Assembly: GCA_947499125.1 (NCBI GenBank)
Contig: CANMMP010000001.1
Location: 682,001-746,000, forward strand
Length of the DNA stretch: 64,000 nucleotides
From: an uncultured Pontibacter sp.
GTDB taxonomy: Bacteria > Bacteroidota > Bacteroidia > Cytophagales > Hymenobacteraceae
Direction: 5' to 3'
Below the pieces are notes generated by a model that saw only the letters and a list, made by a program, of their open reading frames with translations, had not been told where the DNA came from and searched no databases. Shown in pieces: positions 1 to 8,676 of the stretch (the first letter of the stretch is position 1; each line of letters begins with the position of its first letter). The translations under genes were made by a program, and so were the position numbers.

Positions 1-726
1 TTGTTCCGGTTTCTCGAAAAAGTATTCTGTAACTACAGCAAAAAATTCAGCTTCGCTGGTACCACCATAGTCGTCGATATCAGATTTTCCTTTCCGGATA
101 AGGCTTATTTTACGGTACATCAGCTCCTGCCACGGCTGTATCAGTTCATCAGGTAAATAAGCTTCCGGTGTTCCGTCTATCTCTCCATCGGCCTGGTCCA
201 GCATGTGGGCAAACTCATGTATACCTACATTTTTCCGGTCAGCCATGTCATTAAAACCACGCTCCAGCGCAGGCTTAGATAAGGTAACATAATGGTCGTT
301 CTGGAACGGGTTTACCCGCCCCAGTATCTCCGAAACCGCTTCACTATCTTTATCCTTATACTTCTGGATACTCCCCGGAAATACAAATACTTCGCCCAGG
401 TTTGGGTATTCCCAGTCTCTGAAGCCAAAAATAGGAATGATCGCACTCGACGCGACAAGCACTTTCGTCAGGTCATCAACTATAACATCTATACCTGTAA
501 TGCGCTTTTCAGACAAAAAAAGCTGCACCATCTTTTCAAAGCGCTGCTTCTCCTCGTCTGATTTTAATGTATGGTAAAACCCAACCCTGTCAGTCAGTAT
601 CTTGCGCCACTCGGCCGGGAACCCGGTCTGCATTACCTTACGCCTATGGCGCGATTTGCGGGTGGCCCACCAGTAAAAAAGCGCGCAGGCAGCAACTATA
701 AAAAGTATAAATACGAGGTATCCCAT
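1..726 (-). CDS. MtfA-like zinc-dependent peptidase (M90 family), 3' end outside window
   Basis: The reading frame runs from an ATG at 726 to the window edge without a stop (242 residues seen), so the C-terminus is missing. Residues about 3-19 form one N-terminal membrane segment, followed by a basic stretch. The zinc site is visible as HEFAHMLDQADGE (HExxH at 170-174), with a second conserved block EFFAVVTEYFFE at 227-238 supplying a likely further ligand. These are hallmarks of the MtfA/M90 peptidases; E. coli MtfA is an aminopeptidase that inactivates the repressor Mlc. The membrane anchor suggests a cell-envelope location with the catalytic domain probably cytoplasmic. It lies 34 bases downstream of the LuxE-like gene on the same strand and may share its transcript. 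Family assignment is firm; the physiological target is unknown. Confidence 0.85.
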   Translation of the reverse strand, partial: MGYLVFILFIVAACALFYWWATRKSRHRRKVMQTGFPAEWRKILTDRVGFYHTLKSDEEKQRFEKMVQLFLSEKRITGIDVIVDDLTKVLVASSAIIPIFGFRDWEYPNLGEVFVFPGSIQKYKDKDSEAVSEILGRVNPFQNDHYVTLSKPALERGFNDMADRKNVGIHEFAHMLDQADGEIDGTPEAYLPDELIQPWQELMYRKISLIRKGKSDIDDYGGTSEAEFFAVVTEYFFEKPEQ

Positions 727-760
727 GGCAAACTATAACGCAGGAAAGCGAGGAAGGATA

Positions 761-1756
761 TTATACTACCATCAGGTTACAACCCCTGATATCCGAGTTA
801 TCGAAACGACCGAGCACTTCGAAAGCATTATCCGGGTGAATTTTGCCGATATCTTTGGTCTCTATAAAAGCGCAGGAATCTATGTTGGCCAGGTCAATAA
901 CATTAATACCGCCGCTTCGGTGGTGGCTGCCGATGTCAAAAGGGTCGTTTAAGTCACGGAGCAGGATGCGCATGGTTTGGCCCGGGTAAAAGATGCCGTC
1001 GCCTTTTGAGTAGCCCTGCGAAAGTAATTCCGTCATACCATACTCCGAGTGAATCGCATCAACACCAAAACCCTTTTTCAGGTAACTGTGTAGCTCTTCG
1101 CGCACCATCTCCCGGTGGCGGCCTTTCATACCACCGGTTTCCATAATAGTTACGCCGCTAAAATCATACTTGCCTTTTAACTCTTCAGCCCAATCCAGCA
1201 AAGCATAGCTCACTCCTATCAGCAGCACTTTTTTACCGCGCGCCTTAGCCGATTTTATACTTTGTAAAAGCTGGCTGTGATTGTTCAGGTAAAAGCCTTC
1301 CTCCTGCTGCCCGGTCTCCTTGATAAAAAAATCAACCATAGCAACCAGGCTCGAGCCACCCTGCTCTAAATAAGATGGCAATAAGGCAAGAACTACAAAC
1401 TGATCTAAGGAACCATAAAAGTTCTCGAATATGTGTTTGGTAACAGCATTGTACCAGCCAAGGTCAGCCACATAATGTTTGCTCCGGGCCTGCTGTGTAG
1501 TACCACTGCTCAGGAAAGTTACTTCAGGCTCGAACCCACCGGTTGCAACCATCTGCTGTTTAAAGAACTCTATAGGTAAGAAAGGGATCTGTTCTAAGTT
1601 GTTTATTTTATCTGGATCAACGTTAAGATGCTGCAGGTAAGAACTATAAACCGGGTTATGTATAGCCTGGTAACGAAAAAGCGACAGCGCCATCTGAGTA
1701 AAATCGGTGGGTTGGTTGAGTAACTGCTGTTTAAACTGCGCCTTAAAATCCATCAA
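761..1756 (-). CDS. LuxE/PaaK-like acyl-protein synthetase family enzyme
   Basis: This 331-residue protein resembles the LuxE domain family, adenylate-forming enzymes that activate a fatty or other carboxylic acid and pass it to a protein thiol. The nucleotide-binding signature SSGTT is at residues 83-87, and a glycine-rich ETGGMKGRHREM block lies near residue 205, as in PaaK/LuxE proteins. No LuxC-type reductase or other lux gene is nearby, so bioluminescence is not implied; stand-alone LuxE-like proteins are common in Bacteroidota and their substrates are mostly unknown. Start is ATG at 1756 (a second ATG follows directly at 1753). The gene is divergent from the lipoprotein gene at 1829. 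Confidence 0.75.
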   Translation of the reverse strand: MMDFKAQFKQQLLNQPTDFTQMALSLFRYQAIHNPVYSSYLQHLNVDPDKINNLEQIPFLPIEFFKQQMVATGGFEPEVTFLSSGTTQQARSKHYVADLGWYNAVTKHIFENFYGSLDQFVVLALLPSYLEQGGSSLVAMVDFFIKETGQQEEGFYLNNHSQLLQSIKSAKARGKKVLLIGVSYALLDWAEELKGKYDFSGVTIMETGGMKGRHREMVREELHSYLKKGFGVDAIHSEYGMTELLSQGYSKGDGIFYPGQTMRILLRDLNDPFDIGSHHRSGGINVIDLANIDSCAFIETKDIGKIHPDNAFEVLGRFDNSDIRGCNLMVV

Positions 1757-1828
1757 ATAAACTTATAACAAATCCTATATCTAACCGTTTGATTTAGTAA
1801 ATTTAGCTTCATTTTCTGAATTTCGTGT

Positions 1829-2407
1829 ATGAACCATATGCTAAAGTATAGCCTGGCCTGCTTGCTGCTGGTACTTGCCCTTGCCTCATGCCGCAAAGAG
1901 CCAAGTTACCCCGACGAGCCCCAGATCTCCTTTAAAAGAGTAGAGCAGTACGACTTTGATGACCAGGGCTTGCAAATAGACAGTATTTTCCTGGTGGTTG
2001 GTTTTCAGGATGGAGACGGCAACCTGGGCCTGTCGAACGATACGACCTCTTCCGACACCAAACCACCCTTTAATACAGGCTCGCCTTATGAGAACAACTT
2101 TATAATAAGGTTGCTTAAGTGGCAGGAAAACCCAAATAACCCGGGACAATTCGAGTTCAGGGAATTCGAGTTTCCGGTGGCAGGTTTCGATCTGAGTGGA
2201 CGTTTCCCGCGCATCAGCCAGGACGACCGTGAAGAGCCGCTGGAAGGTGAAATACGGTTTGGAATGCAGTTTACTAACGAAATTGAGGAATATTTTGCAC
2301 CCGGCGATGTGATAAAGTTCGAGGTATTTATTTACGACCGCGATACACCTGTACCGAACAAAAGCAATGTTATCGTCTCAGAACCGATCACACTTTTTGA
2401 GCAATAA
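1829..2407 (+). CDS. hypothetical lipoprotein
   Basis: This 192-residue protein has a lipoprotein signal peptide: a hydrophobic stretch ending in LALASC, with the lipidated Cys at about residue 21, followed by a charged tail RKEPSYPDEP. The mature part is rich in Asp, Glu, Phe and Pro and contains VVGFQDGDGNLGLSND, which resembles a Ca-binding-like acidic loop. I recognise the type as a conserved Cytophagales lipoprotein of unknown function, probably on the periplasmic or outer face. An ATG at 1838 is an alternative start. A strong terminator follows 20 bases after the stop. Confidence 0.7.
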   Translation: MNHMLKYSLACLLLVLALASCRKEPSYPDEPQISFKRVEQYDFDDQGLQIDSIFLVVGFQDGDGNLGLSNDTTSSDTKPPFNTGSPYENNFIIRLLKWQENPNNPGQFEFREFEFPVAGFDLSGRFPRISQDDREEPLEGEIRFGMQFTNEIEEYFAPGDVIKFEVFIYDRDTPVPNKSNVIVSEPITLFEQ

Positions 2408-2426
2408 AACTCCGGTAATAAAGTAT

Positions 2427-2463
2427 AAAAAAGCCCCGCAACTGTAGCAGTTGCGGGGCTTTT
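2427..2463. terminator. bidirectional rho-independent terminator
   Basis: A near-perfect stem (AAGCCCCGCAACTG / CAGTTGCGGGGCTT, loop TAG) has A-rich and T-rich flanks. It lies between the convergent ends of the lipoprotein gene and the E1 fusion gene and can serve both. Confidence 0.9.
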
Positions 2464-2482
2464 CTTTTATAGTATACCCTGT

Positions 2483-4891
2483 TTAGTAAATAGCAGGATA
2501 TGCTTTAGGGTCAGCTTCGTTCATTATTTCATAAACTGCTTCAAATACGTCTTCGGTATTCGGTTTAGAGAAGTAATCGCCATCTGAACCATAAGGAGGA
2601 CGGTGGGCCTGCGCTGATAAGCACTGCGGCTTGGAATCCAGCCATCTCCAGGCACCCTGCTCGTCTACCACCTGCTGCATCATAAAAGCTGTTGCACCAC
2701 CCGGCACATCCTCATCAGCAAACAGCACACGATTTGTCTTCTTTATCGAATCTGTAATTACATGTTCAATATCGAATGGTAACAACGACTGCACGTCAAT
2801 AACTTCAGCTGAAATGCCAAAGTCTTCCAGTTGTCGGGCTGCCTCCATTACGATGCGGCACATCGAGCCATAGGTAACTATAGTTACATCAGAACCTTCT
2901 TTCAGTATCTCCGGCTTGCCAAGTGGCACAGTAAACTCAGCAATGTTGTTCGGAATGCGCTCTTTTAACCTATAACCGTTCAGGCACTCAATAATAATAG
3001 CCGGCTCATCCGATTTCAACATAGTGTTATAGAAACCTGCTGCCTGTGTCATGTCGCGTGGCACCAACACGTGCATACCTCTTATACTATGCAGGATCAT
3101 GCCGATCGGGGAACCTGAATGCCAGATACCTTCCAGGCGGTGACCACGGGTACGAACTATAAGCGGTGCTTTCTGCCCACCTTTGGTACGGTACTGCAGA
3201 CAAGCTACATCGTCAGACAGGATCTGGATAGCATATAGCAGGTAATCTAAGTACTGTATCTCCGTTATCGGGCGAAGTCCGCGTAAAGCAGCACCTATAC
3301 CCTGGCCAATAATAGTACACTCCCTAATACCGGTATCAGTAACGCGTATCTCGCCGTGTTTTTCCTGCAAGCCGGCAAATGCCTGGTTTACGTCGCCAAT
3401 TTTACCAACGTCTTCGCCTATAGCAAATACACGTGGGTCGCGTTCAAGAATAGCATCAAAGCAAGCCTGTAATACTTCACGGCCATCAACTACCGGTGAA
3501 TTATCATCAAACTCAGCCTTTACTTCTTCAACCAACAAAGCCGATTCCTCAGACTGGCTATACAGATAAGAGTTATAGCGATCAGCATTCTCACCTATAG
3601 TTTGTTCTAACCAGCCTACCAGTTCACGCTTCGCCTGGTTATTTTCGTTGCGTACATAACGTAACGCTTTACGCACAGCCCTAACAGCATCGCTGCGTAT
3701 AGGCACTGTAACTTTGCGAAGCTCTTCAGTTATAGTTGCGATCTCAGTGATGTGCTCGCTGGCAGTGGCCATGTTATCCATTAAGCGTAGCGCTTCGGCA
3801 TGGTCTTCTTTTATACCTGCATCAAATGCAGCCCAGGCATCGGTACGGGCAATTTTAACGGCCTCTTTTGCTTCGTTCTCAATCTGGTTAAGCTGCTCTT
3901 CCGTTGAGATCTCGTTTGCTAAGATCCATTCGCGCATCTTTAAAAGACAATCGAAATCAGCTTCCCACTCCAGGCGATCCTTCGATTTGTAGCGCTCATG
4001 CGAGCCTGATGTTGAATGGCCTTGTGGCTGCGTAAGCTCTTCGACGTGTACCAGTACAGGCACATGTTGCTCGCGGCAAACACGTACTGCTGCTTCGTAG
4101 GTTTCGCAAAGGGCGGCGTAGTCCCAGCCTTTTACTTTAAATACTTCGTAGCCCTGTTCCCCTTCTGCGTTGCGCTGGAAACCGGCTAATATTTCAGATA
4201 TGCTACCCTTTGTGGTCTGGTACTCAGCTGGTACCGAAATACCATAGCCATCGTCCCAAACCGAAACCAGCATTGGCACCTGTAATACACCACCAGCGTT
4301 TATAGCCTCGAAGAACATGCCTTCTGATGTTGATGCATTACCTATTGTTCCGAAAGCCACCTCGTTACCATTTACTGAAAACTGCTGCAAATGCTGCAGC
4401 GCAGGGTTCTGGCGGTATAGTTTGGATGCATAAGCCAGGCCAACAAGGCGCGGCATTTGCGATGCGGTAGGCGAAATATCAGAGCTGGAGTTTTTCTGCT
4501 CCATAATATTTTTCCAGTTGCCTTCTTCGTCCAGCAAGCGCGTCCCGAAGTGCCCGTTCATGGCACGGCCGGCCGTAGATGGCTCGGCCTCTACATCGGT
4601 GTGAGCATAAAGTTGCGCGAAATATTGCTGCAGGGTAAGTTCGCCAATGGCAAACATAAAGGTCTGGTCGCGGTAGTAGCCAGAGCGGAAATCGCCGTTC
4701 TGGAAGAATTTGGCCATAGCAAGCTGTGCTACTTCTTTGCCATCGCCGAAAATACCGAACTTGGCCTTGCCCATAAATACTTCCTTACGACCAGCAAGAC
4801 TTGCTTGCCGGCTCTCCCAGGCTATCCGGTAGTCCTGAAGTATTTCTTCAGCTGTTAATTTTTGAGTTATAGATACTTCAGCAGTTTGCAT
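2483..4891 (-). CDS. 2-oxoacid dehydrogenase E1, fused alpha and beta subunits
   Basis: This 802-residue protein joins the two E1 subunits that are usually separate chains. The alpha-type half (about 1-400) binds thiamine diphosphate, and the transketolase-like beta half starts near residue 465 with DGREVLQACFDAIL and contains GEDVGKIGDVNQAF. E1 decarboxylates a 2-oxoacid and transfers the acyl group to lipoyl-E2; branched-chain oxoacids (2-oxoisovalerate) are the likely substrates for this fusion class, pyruvate being the alternative. In the cofactor motif the usual GDG reads IGN (residues 183-185 of GTIGNASTSEG), and the usual closing NN reads DD in VWDDGYGIS. I believe this is typical of the Bacteroidota fusion form but cannot verify it. 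No E2 or E3 gene is adjacent. A good promoter lies at 4929-4960. Confidence 0.9.
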   Translation of the reverse strand: MQTAEVSITQKLTAEEILQDYRIAWESRQASLAGRKEVFMGKAKFGIFGDGKEVAQLAMAKFFQNGDFRSGYYRDQTFMFAIGELTLQQYFAQLYAHTDVEAEPSTAGRAMNGHFGTRLLDEEGNWKNIMEQKNSSSDISPTASQMPRLVGLAYASKLYRQNPALQHLQQFSVNGNEVAFGTIGNASTSEGMFFEAINAGGVLQVPMLVSVWDDGYGISVPAEYQTTKGSISEILAGFQRNAEGEQGYEVFKVKGWDYAALCETYEAAVRVCREQHVPVLVHVEELTQPQGHSTSGSHERYKSKDRLEWEADFDCLLKMREWILANEISTEEQLNQIENEAKEAVKIARTDAWAAFDAGIKEDHAEALRLMDNMATASEHITEIATITEELRKVTVPIRSDAVRAVRKALRYVRNENNQAKRELVGWLEQTIGENADRYNSYLYSQSEESALLVEEVKAEFDDNSPVVDGREVLQACFDAILERDPRVFAIGEDVGKIGDVNQAFAGLQEKHGEIRVTDTGIRECTIIGQGIGAALRGLRPITEIQYLDYLLYAIQILSDDVACLQYRTKGGQKAPLIVRTRGHRLEGIWHSGSPIGMILHSIRGMHVLVPRDMTQAAGFYNTMLKSDEPAIIIECLNGYRLKERIPNNIAEFTVPLGKPEILKEGSDVTIVTYGSMCRIVMEAARQLEDFGISAEVIDVQSLLPFDIEHVITDSIKKTNRVLFADEDVPGGATAFMMQQVVDEQGAWRWLDSKPQCLSAQAHRPPYGSDGDYFSKPNTEDVFEAVYEIMNEADPKAYPAIY

Positions 4892-4928
4892 GTTATATCA
4901 GGTATATACTATAAGGTATAAATTCAAT

Positions 4929-4960
4929 CAAAAGTACAGAACATTAGCCTAAACTTCAAA
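4929..4960 (-). promoter_or_regulatory. Bacteroidota-type promoter of the E1 fusion gene
   Basis: On the minus strand TTTG (4960-4957) is followed after 20 bases by TACTTTTG (4936-4929), an exact match to the -33 TTTG / -7 TAnnTTTG consensus. The predicted transcript starts about 30 bases before the ATG at 4891. Confidence 0.65.
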
Positions 4961-5019
4961 TTGGCCAGTCCTTCACTAAATTTGGCACGATAGTAGAATC
5001 TGTTTACTAAAAGATTTCT

Positions 5020-5027
5020 TATCTTTG
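5020..5027 (+). promoter_or_regulatory. -7 promoter element of the DUF1573 gene
   Basis: TATCTTTG matches TAnnTTTG exactly and lies 57 bases before the chosen ATG. The -33 region is only a weak match (CTGTTT near 5000). Confidence 0.45.
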
Positions 5028-5084
5028 TTTTGCTTTGAAAATAAATAGCTCGTTTTTTACGTTTATTTGCTTCTCTTTTTTGTA

Positions 5085-5843
5085 ATGAGAAAAAACTTAT
5101 TTTTATTTTTAGGCCTGATGCTACTAAGCATTGCGGCCAGTGCGCAGGGCGAACTCTCTTTTGAGACCCAGACGCATGACTTTGGTACTATAGCAGAAGG
5201 CACGCAGGCTACTTACGAGTTCAGGGTAAAGAACGTGGGAAATCAACCGGTGGTTATTGCCAATGTGCAGCCATCGTGCGGGTGCACCGCACCAGATTGG
5301 ACAAAAGAGCCGATCATGCCCGGGAAAACAGGTATTATTAAAGCAGTTTATAACAGTACAGGCCGGCCGGGCCCTTTTCATAAATCTATTTCGGTAACCA
5401 GCAATGCCAAAGAAACCAATGCGGTCATCTACATAAAAGGCATGGTCGGACCAAAAGATTTAAAAACTAGTTATACTCAGGAACAAAAAATGATGTCGCC
5501 GCGTTTGGCAATTGGAAGCACAAACTATAGCTTTGGAAAACTTGAAAAAGGACAAAAAGCAGTAGCCAAATACATCATCAAAAACACAGGTCGGCAGGAC
5601 CTTGTAGTGCAGGGGGTACAAAGCAATTGCAAGTGCGTGAGCTATAAAGTATCGAAGCCTGCCATTAAGCCCGGCGAACAGGCAGTTTTGGAACTTACAT
5701 ACATTCCTTTGATGTTAAAAGAGCAAAACGAGCAGGTTACCATTTTATCAAACGATATAGTAATGCCAAATCTCAGACTAACGCTTAAAGCAAATGTGGT
5801 TGAGAGCCTGGCTAACAGAAATATGTTAAGGGAAGGCGAATAG
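5085..5843 (+). CDS. exported DUF1573 protein with two Ig-like domains
   Basis: I place the start at the ATG at 5085 (252 residues) because the signal peptide MRKNLFLFLGLMLLS...ASA begins there; an upstream in-frame TTG at 5067 adds only six residues. After the signal peptide two copies of a DUF1573 beta-sandwich domain follow, each with the marks FxxxxHDFGTI or NYSFGKLEKG, then a central Cys pair (SCGCT; SNCKC) and a terminal strand. DUF1573 proteins are abundant in Bacteroidota and are thought to be periplasmic or surface proteins; a precise role is not established. A terminator at 5891-5918 ends the unit. Confidence 0.85.
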   Translation: MRKNLFLFLGLMLLSIAASAQGELSFETQTHDFGTIAEGTQATYEFRVKNVGNQPVVIANVQPSCGCTAPDWTKEPIMPGKTGIIKAVYNSTGRPGPFHKSISVTSNAKETNAVIYIKGMVGPKDLKTSYTQEQKMMSPRLAIGSTNYSFGKLEKGQKAVAKYIIKNTGRQDLVVQGVQSNCKCVSYKVSKPAIKPGEQAVLELTYIPLMLKEQNEQVTILSNDIVMPNLRLTLKANVVESLANRNMLREGE

Positions 5844-5890
5844 CCGGAACCTTTCAGATAGTTTTTTTCATAGTTTTATTTTGTACTAAC

Positions 5891-5918
5891 GGCAGTGATC
5901 TTATCGCTGCCTTTTTTC
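5891..5918 (+). terminator. terminator after DUF1573 gene
   Basis: The stem GGCAGTGAT / ATCGCTGCC (one G-T pair, loop CTT) is followed by TTTTTT. Confidence 0.8.
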
Positions 5919-6068
5919 ATTTACAGGGTTTTACAACTCCTTCCCTTCCTAAAAACACAGTACAATTTGCTCCTGTATCTGCTGTATAAAAAGCTTCCGG
6001 GTTTTGTTAGTTTAATTGACCGAACTTATTGATATTTGCGCAGCTTTTAAATAATAAGATTCAACGTC

Positions 6069-7181
6069 ATGATAATTGGTGTTCCAAAGGAAATCAAGAA
6101 TAACGAAAACCGTGTAGGTGTAACGCCAGCGGGTGTTATTGAACTTGTGCGCAATGGCCACACGGTATATGTACAGGCTACTGCTGGCGAAGGCAGCGGT
6201 TTTGCTGATGAAGACTATACCAAAGCAGGTGCTAACATTCTGCCAACTATAGAAGATGTATATGGCACGGCAGAAATGATCATTAAGGTTAAAGAGCCGA
6301 TCGAATCGGAGTATAACCTGATCAGAAAAGGCCAGTTGCTGTTTACTTATTTCCACTTTGCTTCTTACGAGCCGCTTACACACGCCATGCTGGAGCGCGG
6401 TGCTACCTGCCTTGCCTACGAAACTGTAGAAAGAGCCGACAGAAGCCTTCCGCTTTTGGTACCTATGTCAGAAGTTGCCGGCCGTATGTCTATTCAGGAA
6501 GGTGCTAAATACTTAGAGAAACCGCTGAAAGGCCGTGGTATACTTTTAGGTGGCGTACCAGGTGTTCGTCCTGCTAAAGTTATGATTTTAGGTGGTGGTA
6601 TAGTTGGTACAAATGCTGCTAAAATGGCTGCCGGTATGGGTGCTGATGTAACTATACTCGACACAAACCTTGCCCGTCTGCGTTACCTGGATGATATTAT
6701 GCCAGCCAACGTAAACACGTTCATGTCGAACGAATACAACATCCGCGAACTACTTCCTACTCACGATCTGATCATTGGTGCGGTATTGATACCAGGTGCC
6801 AAGGCACCACACCTGATCACGAGAGAAATGCTGAAAGAAATGCGTCCGGGTACTGTACTTGTAGACGTAGCTGTGGACCAGGGTGGTTGCATCGAAACAT
6901 GTAAGCCGACTACACACGAGAACCCGACCTTCATTATTGATGATATCGTGCATTACTGTGTAGCTAACATGCCAGGTGCTGTACCTTATACTTCAACGCT
7001 TGCACTTACTAACGCTACCTTGCCTTACGCTTTACAGATCGCTAACAAAGGCTGGAAAAAAGCCTGCGCTGATAGCGAAGAGTTGAAGAAAGGCCTGAAC
7101 GTTGTAGATGGCAAAGTAGTGTACAAAGGTGTTGCTGAGGCCTTTAACTTAGAATACACTCCGGTAGACTCTATTCTATAG
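6069..7181 (+). CDS. ald: alanine dehydrogenase
   Basis: This 370-residue protein has the normal length for the enzyme, which reversibly converts L-alanine, NAD+ and water to pyruvate, ammonium and NADH. The N-terminus [20 protein letters not shown] is the family signature. The substrate-binding Lys75 (VKEP) and catalytic His96 (FTYFHFAS) are at the expected positions, and the NAD-binding fold shows [13 protein letters not shown] from about residue 176. It is a single-gene unit with its own terminator at 7203-7237 and lies upstream of repeat island A. Confidence 0.95.
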   Translation: MIIGVPKEIKNNENRVGVTPAGVIELVRNGHTVYVQATAGEGSGFADEDYTKAGANILPTIEDVYGTAEMIIKVKEPIESEYNLIRKGQLLFTYFHFASYEPLTHAMLERGATCLAYETVERADRSLPLLVPMSEVAGRMSIQEGAKYLEKPLKGRGILLGGVPGVRPAKVMILGGGIVGTNAAKMAAGMGADVTILDTNLARLRYLDDIMPANVNTFMSNEYNIRELLPTHDLIIGAVLIPGAKAPHLITREMLKEMRPGTVLVDVAVDQGGCIETCKPTTHENPTFIIDDIVHYCVANMPGAVPYTSTLALTNATLPYALQIANKGWKKACADSEELKKGLNVVDGKVVYKGVAEAFNLEYTPVDSIL

Positions 7182-7202
7182 TCTATTTAAGTATAGATTT
7201 AA

Positions 7203-7237
7203 AAAACGCCTTTTGTGGTTTCCGCAAAAGGCGTTTT
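7203..7237 (+). terminator. terminator after ald
   Basis: A 13-bp stem (ACGCCTTTTGTGG / CCGCAAAAGGCGT, one T-G pair, loop TTT) is followed by a T run. Confidence 0.9.
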
Positions 7238-7239
7238 TG

Positions 7240-8125
7240 TTTTACCTCACCCCTGCCCTCTCCTTTTGAAGAGGCCCCCTACCCCCAAAACAGGAGAGGG
7301 AGTTTAATAGTAGAGTTATAGTTCGGTTTATTGTTTAGTCTTATCACTTTACGCTGGTGCCAGTCTCCAGACTGGTGACTTGGAATGGTATTTAGTCTCT
7401 TGACTCAACTGGCCTGCCAGAGACAAGCACCGTAGTTGCTTTGGCTATAATTCTATAGTTGGTGTTATCCAACCACCCCCAACCCCTCTCCCGAAACAAG
7501 TCCGGGATCTGCGACTTGTCTAAGGCGAGGTGTTAGAACTGAATAAAGTCCCCCTTTAAAGGGGGTAGGGGGAAGTTTGCTCTGGCAGACAAACACCCCT
7601 ATAGTCCCCTCAAGGGGACAGTTTCTGTCATTGCTATAGTTGGCGTTTATAGTTCTATAGTTACAGTCCAAGAGCGGACAGGTCGTGACCTGTCCCTACG
7701 GAACTATAGCCACGAGAAAAAGTCGGAGCTTAACTGTTCAAGCTATAAAAAGCGGTTGCAATGAGAAAGATATCAGTCTTTGGGTTGAGCGCCTTTGATT
7801 TGTTGCGGTGCCGTGAGGCAATCCGAGGTACGAGGATAGTAAGAAAGCAGCAGCGCGATGCCCGAAGACGAGGCCTCGCGGCCGTGAGCGAGCCAAGCAA
7901 ACTATAATACAATAGGTAAGTAAAGCTCCCAGGATAAGAAGTGGCTATGAAAGTATAGCTTGGTTAAAGGCGATAACTACTTGAACTATAGAACAACAGA
8001 CGCTAGCAGGAGCTGCGCACACTGCTAGGTCTAATAACTATAGGACAATTAAGATTTCTCAGCTGCGCTCGAAATGACAATAACTAATTATAGAACACTT
8101 AAGAACCTTAGTCTTCGCTCGGGAT
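7240..8125 (+). repeat. composite repeat island A
   Basis: This gap between the convergent ends of ald and the HsdR_N gene has no credible gene. It is a full copy of a modular repeat also found at 30540-30980, 48090-48680 (inverted) and 59030-59790. Modules here in order: a C-rich CCCCTGCCCTCTCC tract (7246-7310), the CCAGTCTCCAGACTGG block (7353-7428), the CCAACCACCCC...CTTGTC block (7469-7535), AACACCCCTATAG..CTCAAGGGGACAG (7590-7622), palindrome GGACAGGTCGTGACCTGTCC (7676-7695), the 165-base block from AGTCTTTGGGTTGAGCGCC to CTCCCAGGA (7770-7935), ACGCTAGCAGGAGCTGCGC (7991-8022), and AAGATTTCTC...CTCGAAATGACA (8048-8080), which recurs in diverged form at 8100-8128. Open frames through it are not conserved in frame between copies, so I treat the island as non-coding. 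Confidence 0.85.
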
Positions 8126-8137
8126 GACGCGGTCTTA

Positions 8138-8587
8138 CTATACTTTGCTATAAACAGGAATCTCCTGCAACGGCTGAAACTTTCTTGTTTTAAAATCAAC
8201 CTGCCAGCAATAATGCGCTAAACCATTGGTGATAACCACAAACTTTGCTTTTATAGTTTGGTTATAAACCGATACCTGCTTCACCACATCCTGGGATATA
8301 GGAACATAAGAAGCCTTACATTCTATCAACATAAAAGGAGCACCGGAATTATCGAAAACACAAAGATCAGTGCGTTTTTGAAGCTTGTTGTAGTTGGTGC
8401 CGCGTTCTATACTTATCAGGCTTTTGGGATACTGCAGCGTGTTGATCAGGTAATGAAGAAAATGCTGTCTAACCCATTCTTCGGGGGTTAAAACAATATT
8501 CTTCCGACGCAGTATATCAAAAATGAGATAATTCGCCCCGGATTTTGTAATTTTGTGTTCGAATGGTGGCAGATTAAGAGCATCCAT
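8138..8587 (-). CDS. HsdR N-terminal-domain (PD-(D/E)xK nuclease-fold) protein
   Basis: I choose the ATG at 8587 (149 residues), where the typical start MDALNLPPFEHKI appears; an in-frame ATG at 8629 is less likely. The fold signature is visible as KRTDLCVFDNSGAPFMLIECKA (Asp then ExK), the PD-(D/E)xK core also found at the N-terminus of type I restriction HsdR subunits. There is no helicase domain and no hsdM or hsdS nearby, so it is not a restriction system. Stand-alone proteins of this size are widespread in Bacteroidota and probably act in DNA or RNA maintenance, but their function is unknown. It is divergent from the AMP nucleosidase gene. Confidence 0.75.
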   Translation of the reverse strand: MDALNLPPFEHKITKSGANYLIFDILRRKNIVLTPEEWVRQHFLHYLINTLQYPKSLISIERGTNYNKLQKRTDLCVFDNSGAPFMLIECKASYVPISQDVVKQVSVYNQTIKAKFVVITNGLAHYCWQVDFKTRKFQPLQEIPVYSKV

Positions 8588-8613
8588 GCTGCAATTTAGC
8601 CATTTTCTCACGC

Positions 8614-8651
8614 TCCGCCCCAGTAGCATCTACTACCAAGGCGGATTTTTT
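8614..8651 (+). terminator. terminator-like hairpin in the leader of the AMP nucleosidase gene
   Basis: Outer stem TCCGCC / GGCGGA encloses inner stem AGTAG / CTACT, followed by TTTTTT, ending 25 bases before the ATG at 8677. It points toward the downstream gene, so it could attenuate a longer leader transcript or stop antisense RNA coming out of the HsdR_N gene. Confidence 0.5.
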
Positions 8652-8676
8652 ATATCTATTTGAGTATATTTAATTT

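Noticed and set aside
761-1756. LuxE-like gene as part of a bioluminescence operon
   Set aside because: No luxC, luxD, luxA or luxB relatives lie nearby; stand-alone LuxE-like proteins are common in this phylum.
4457-4858. A 133-codon plus-strand frame inside the E1 gene
   Set aside because: It is antisense to a complete, well-conserved gene and has no recognisable domain.
7240-8125. Island A as an insertion sequence
   Set aside because: No transposase frame, no terminal inverted repeats at the island ends and no obvious target duplication.
8138-8587. HsdR_N protein as evidence of a type I restriction system
   Set aside because: The protein is only the nuclease-fold domain, without helicase motor, and no hsdM or hsdS gene is near.
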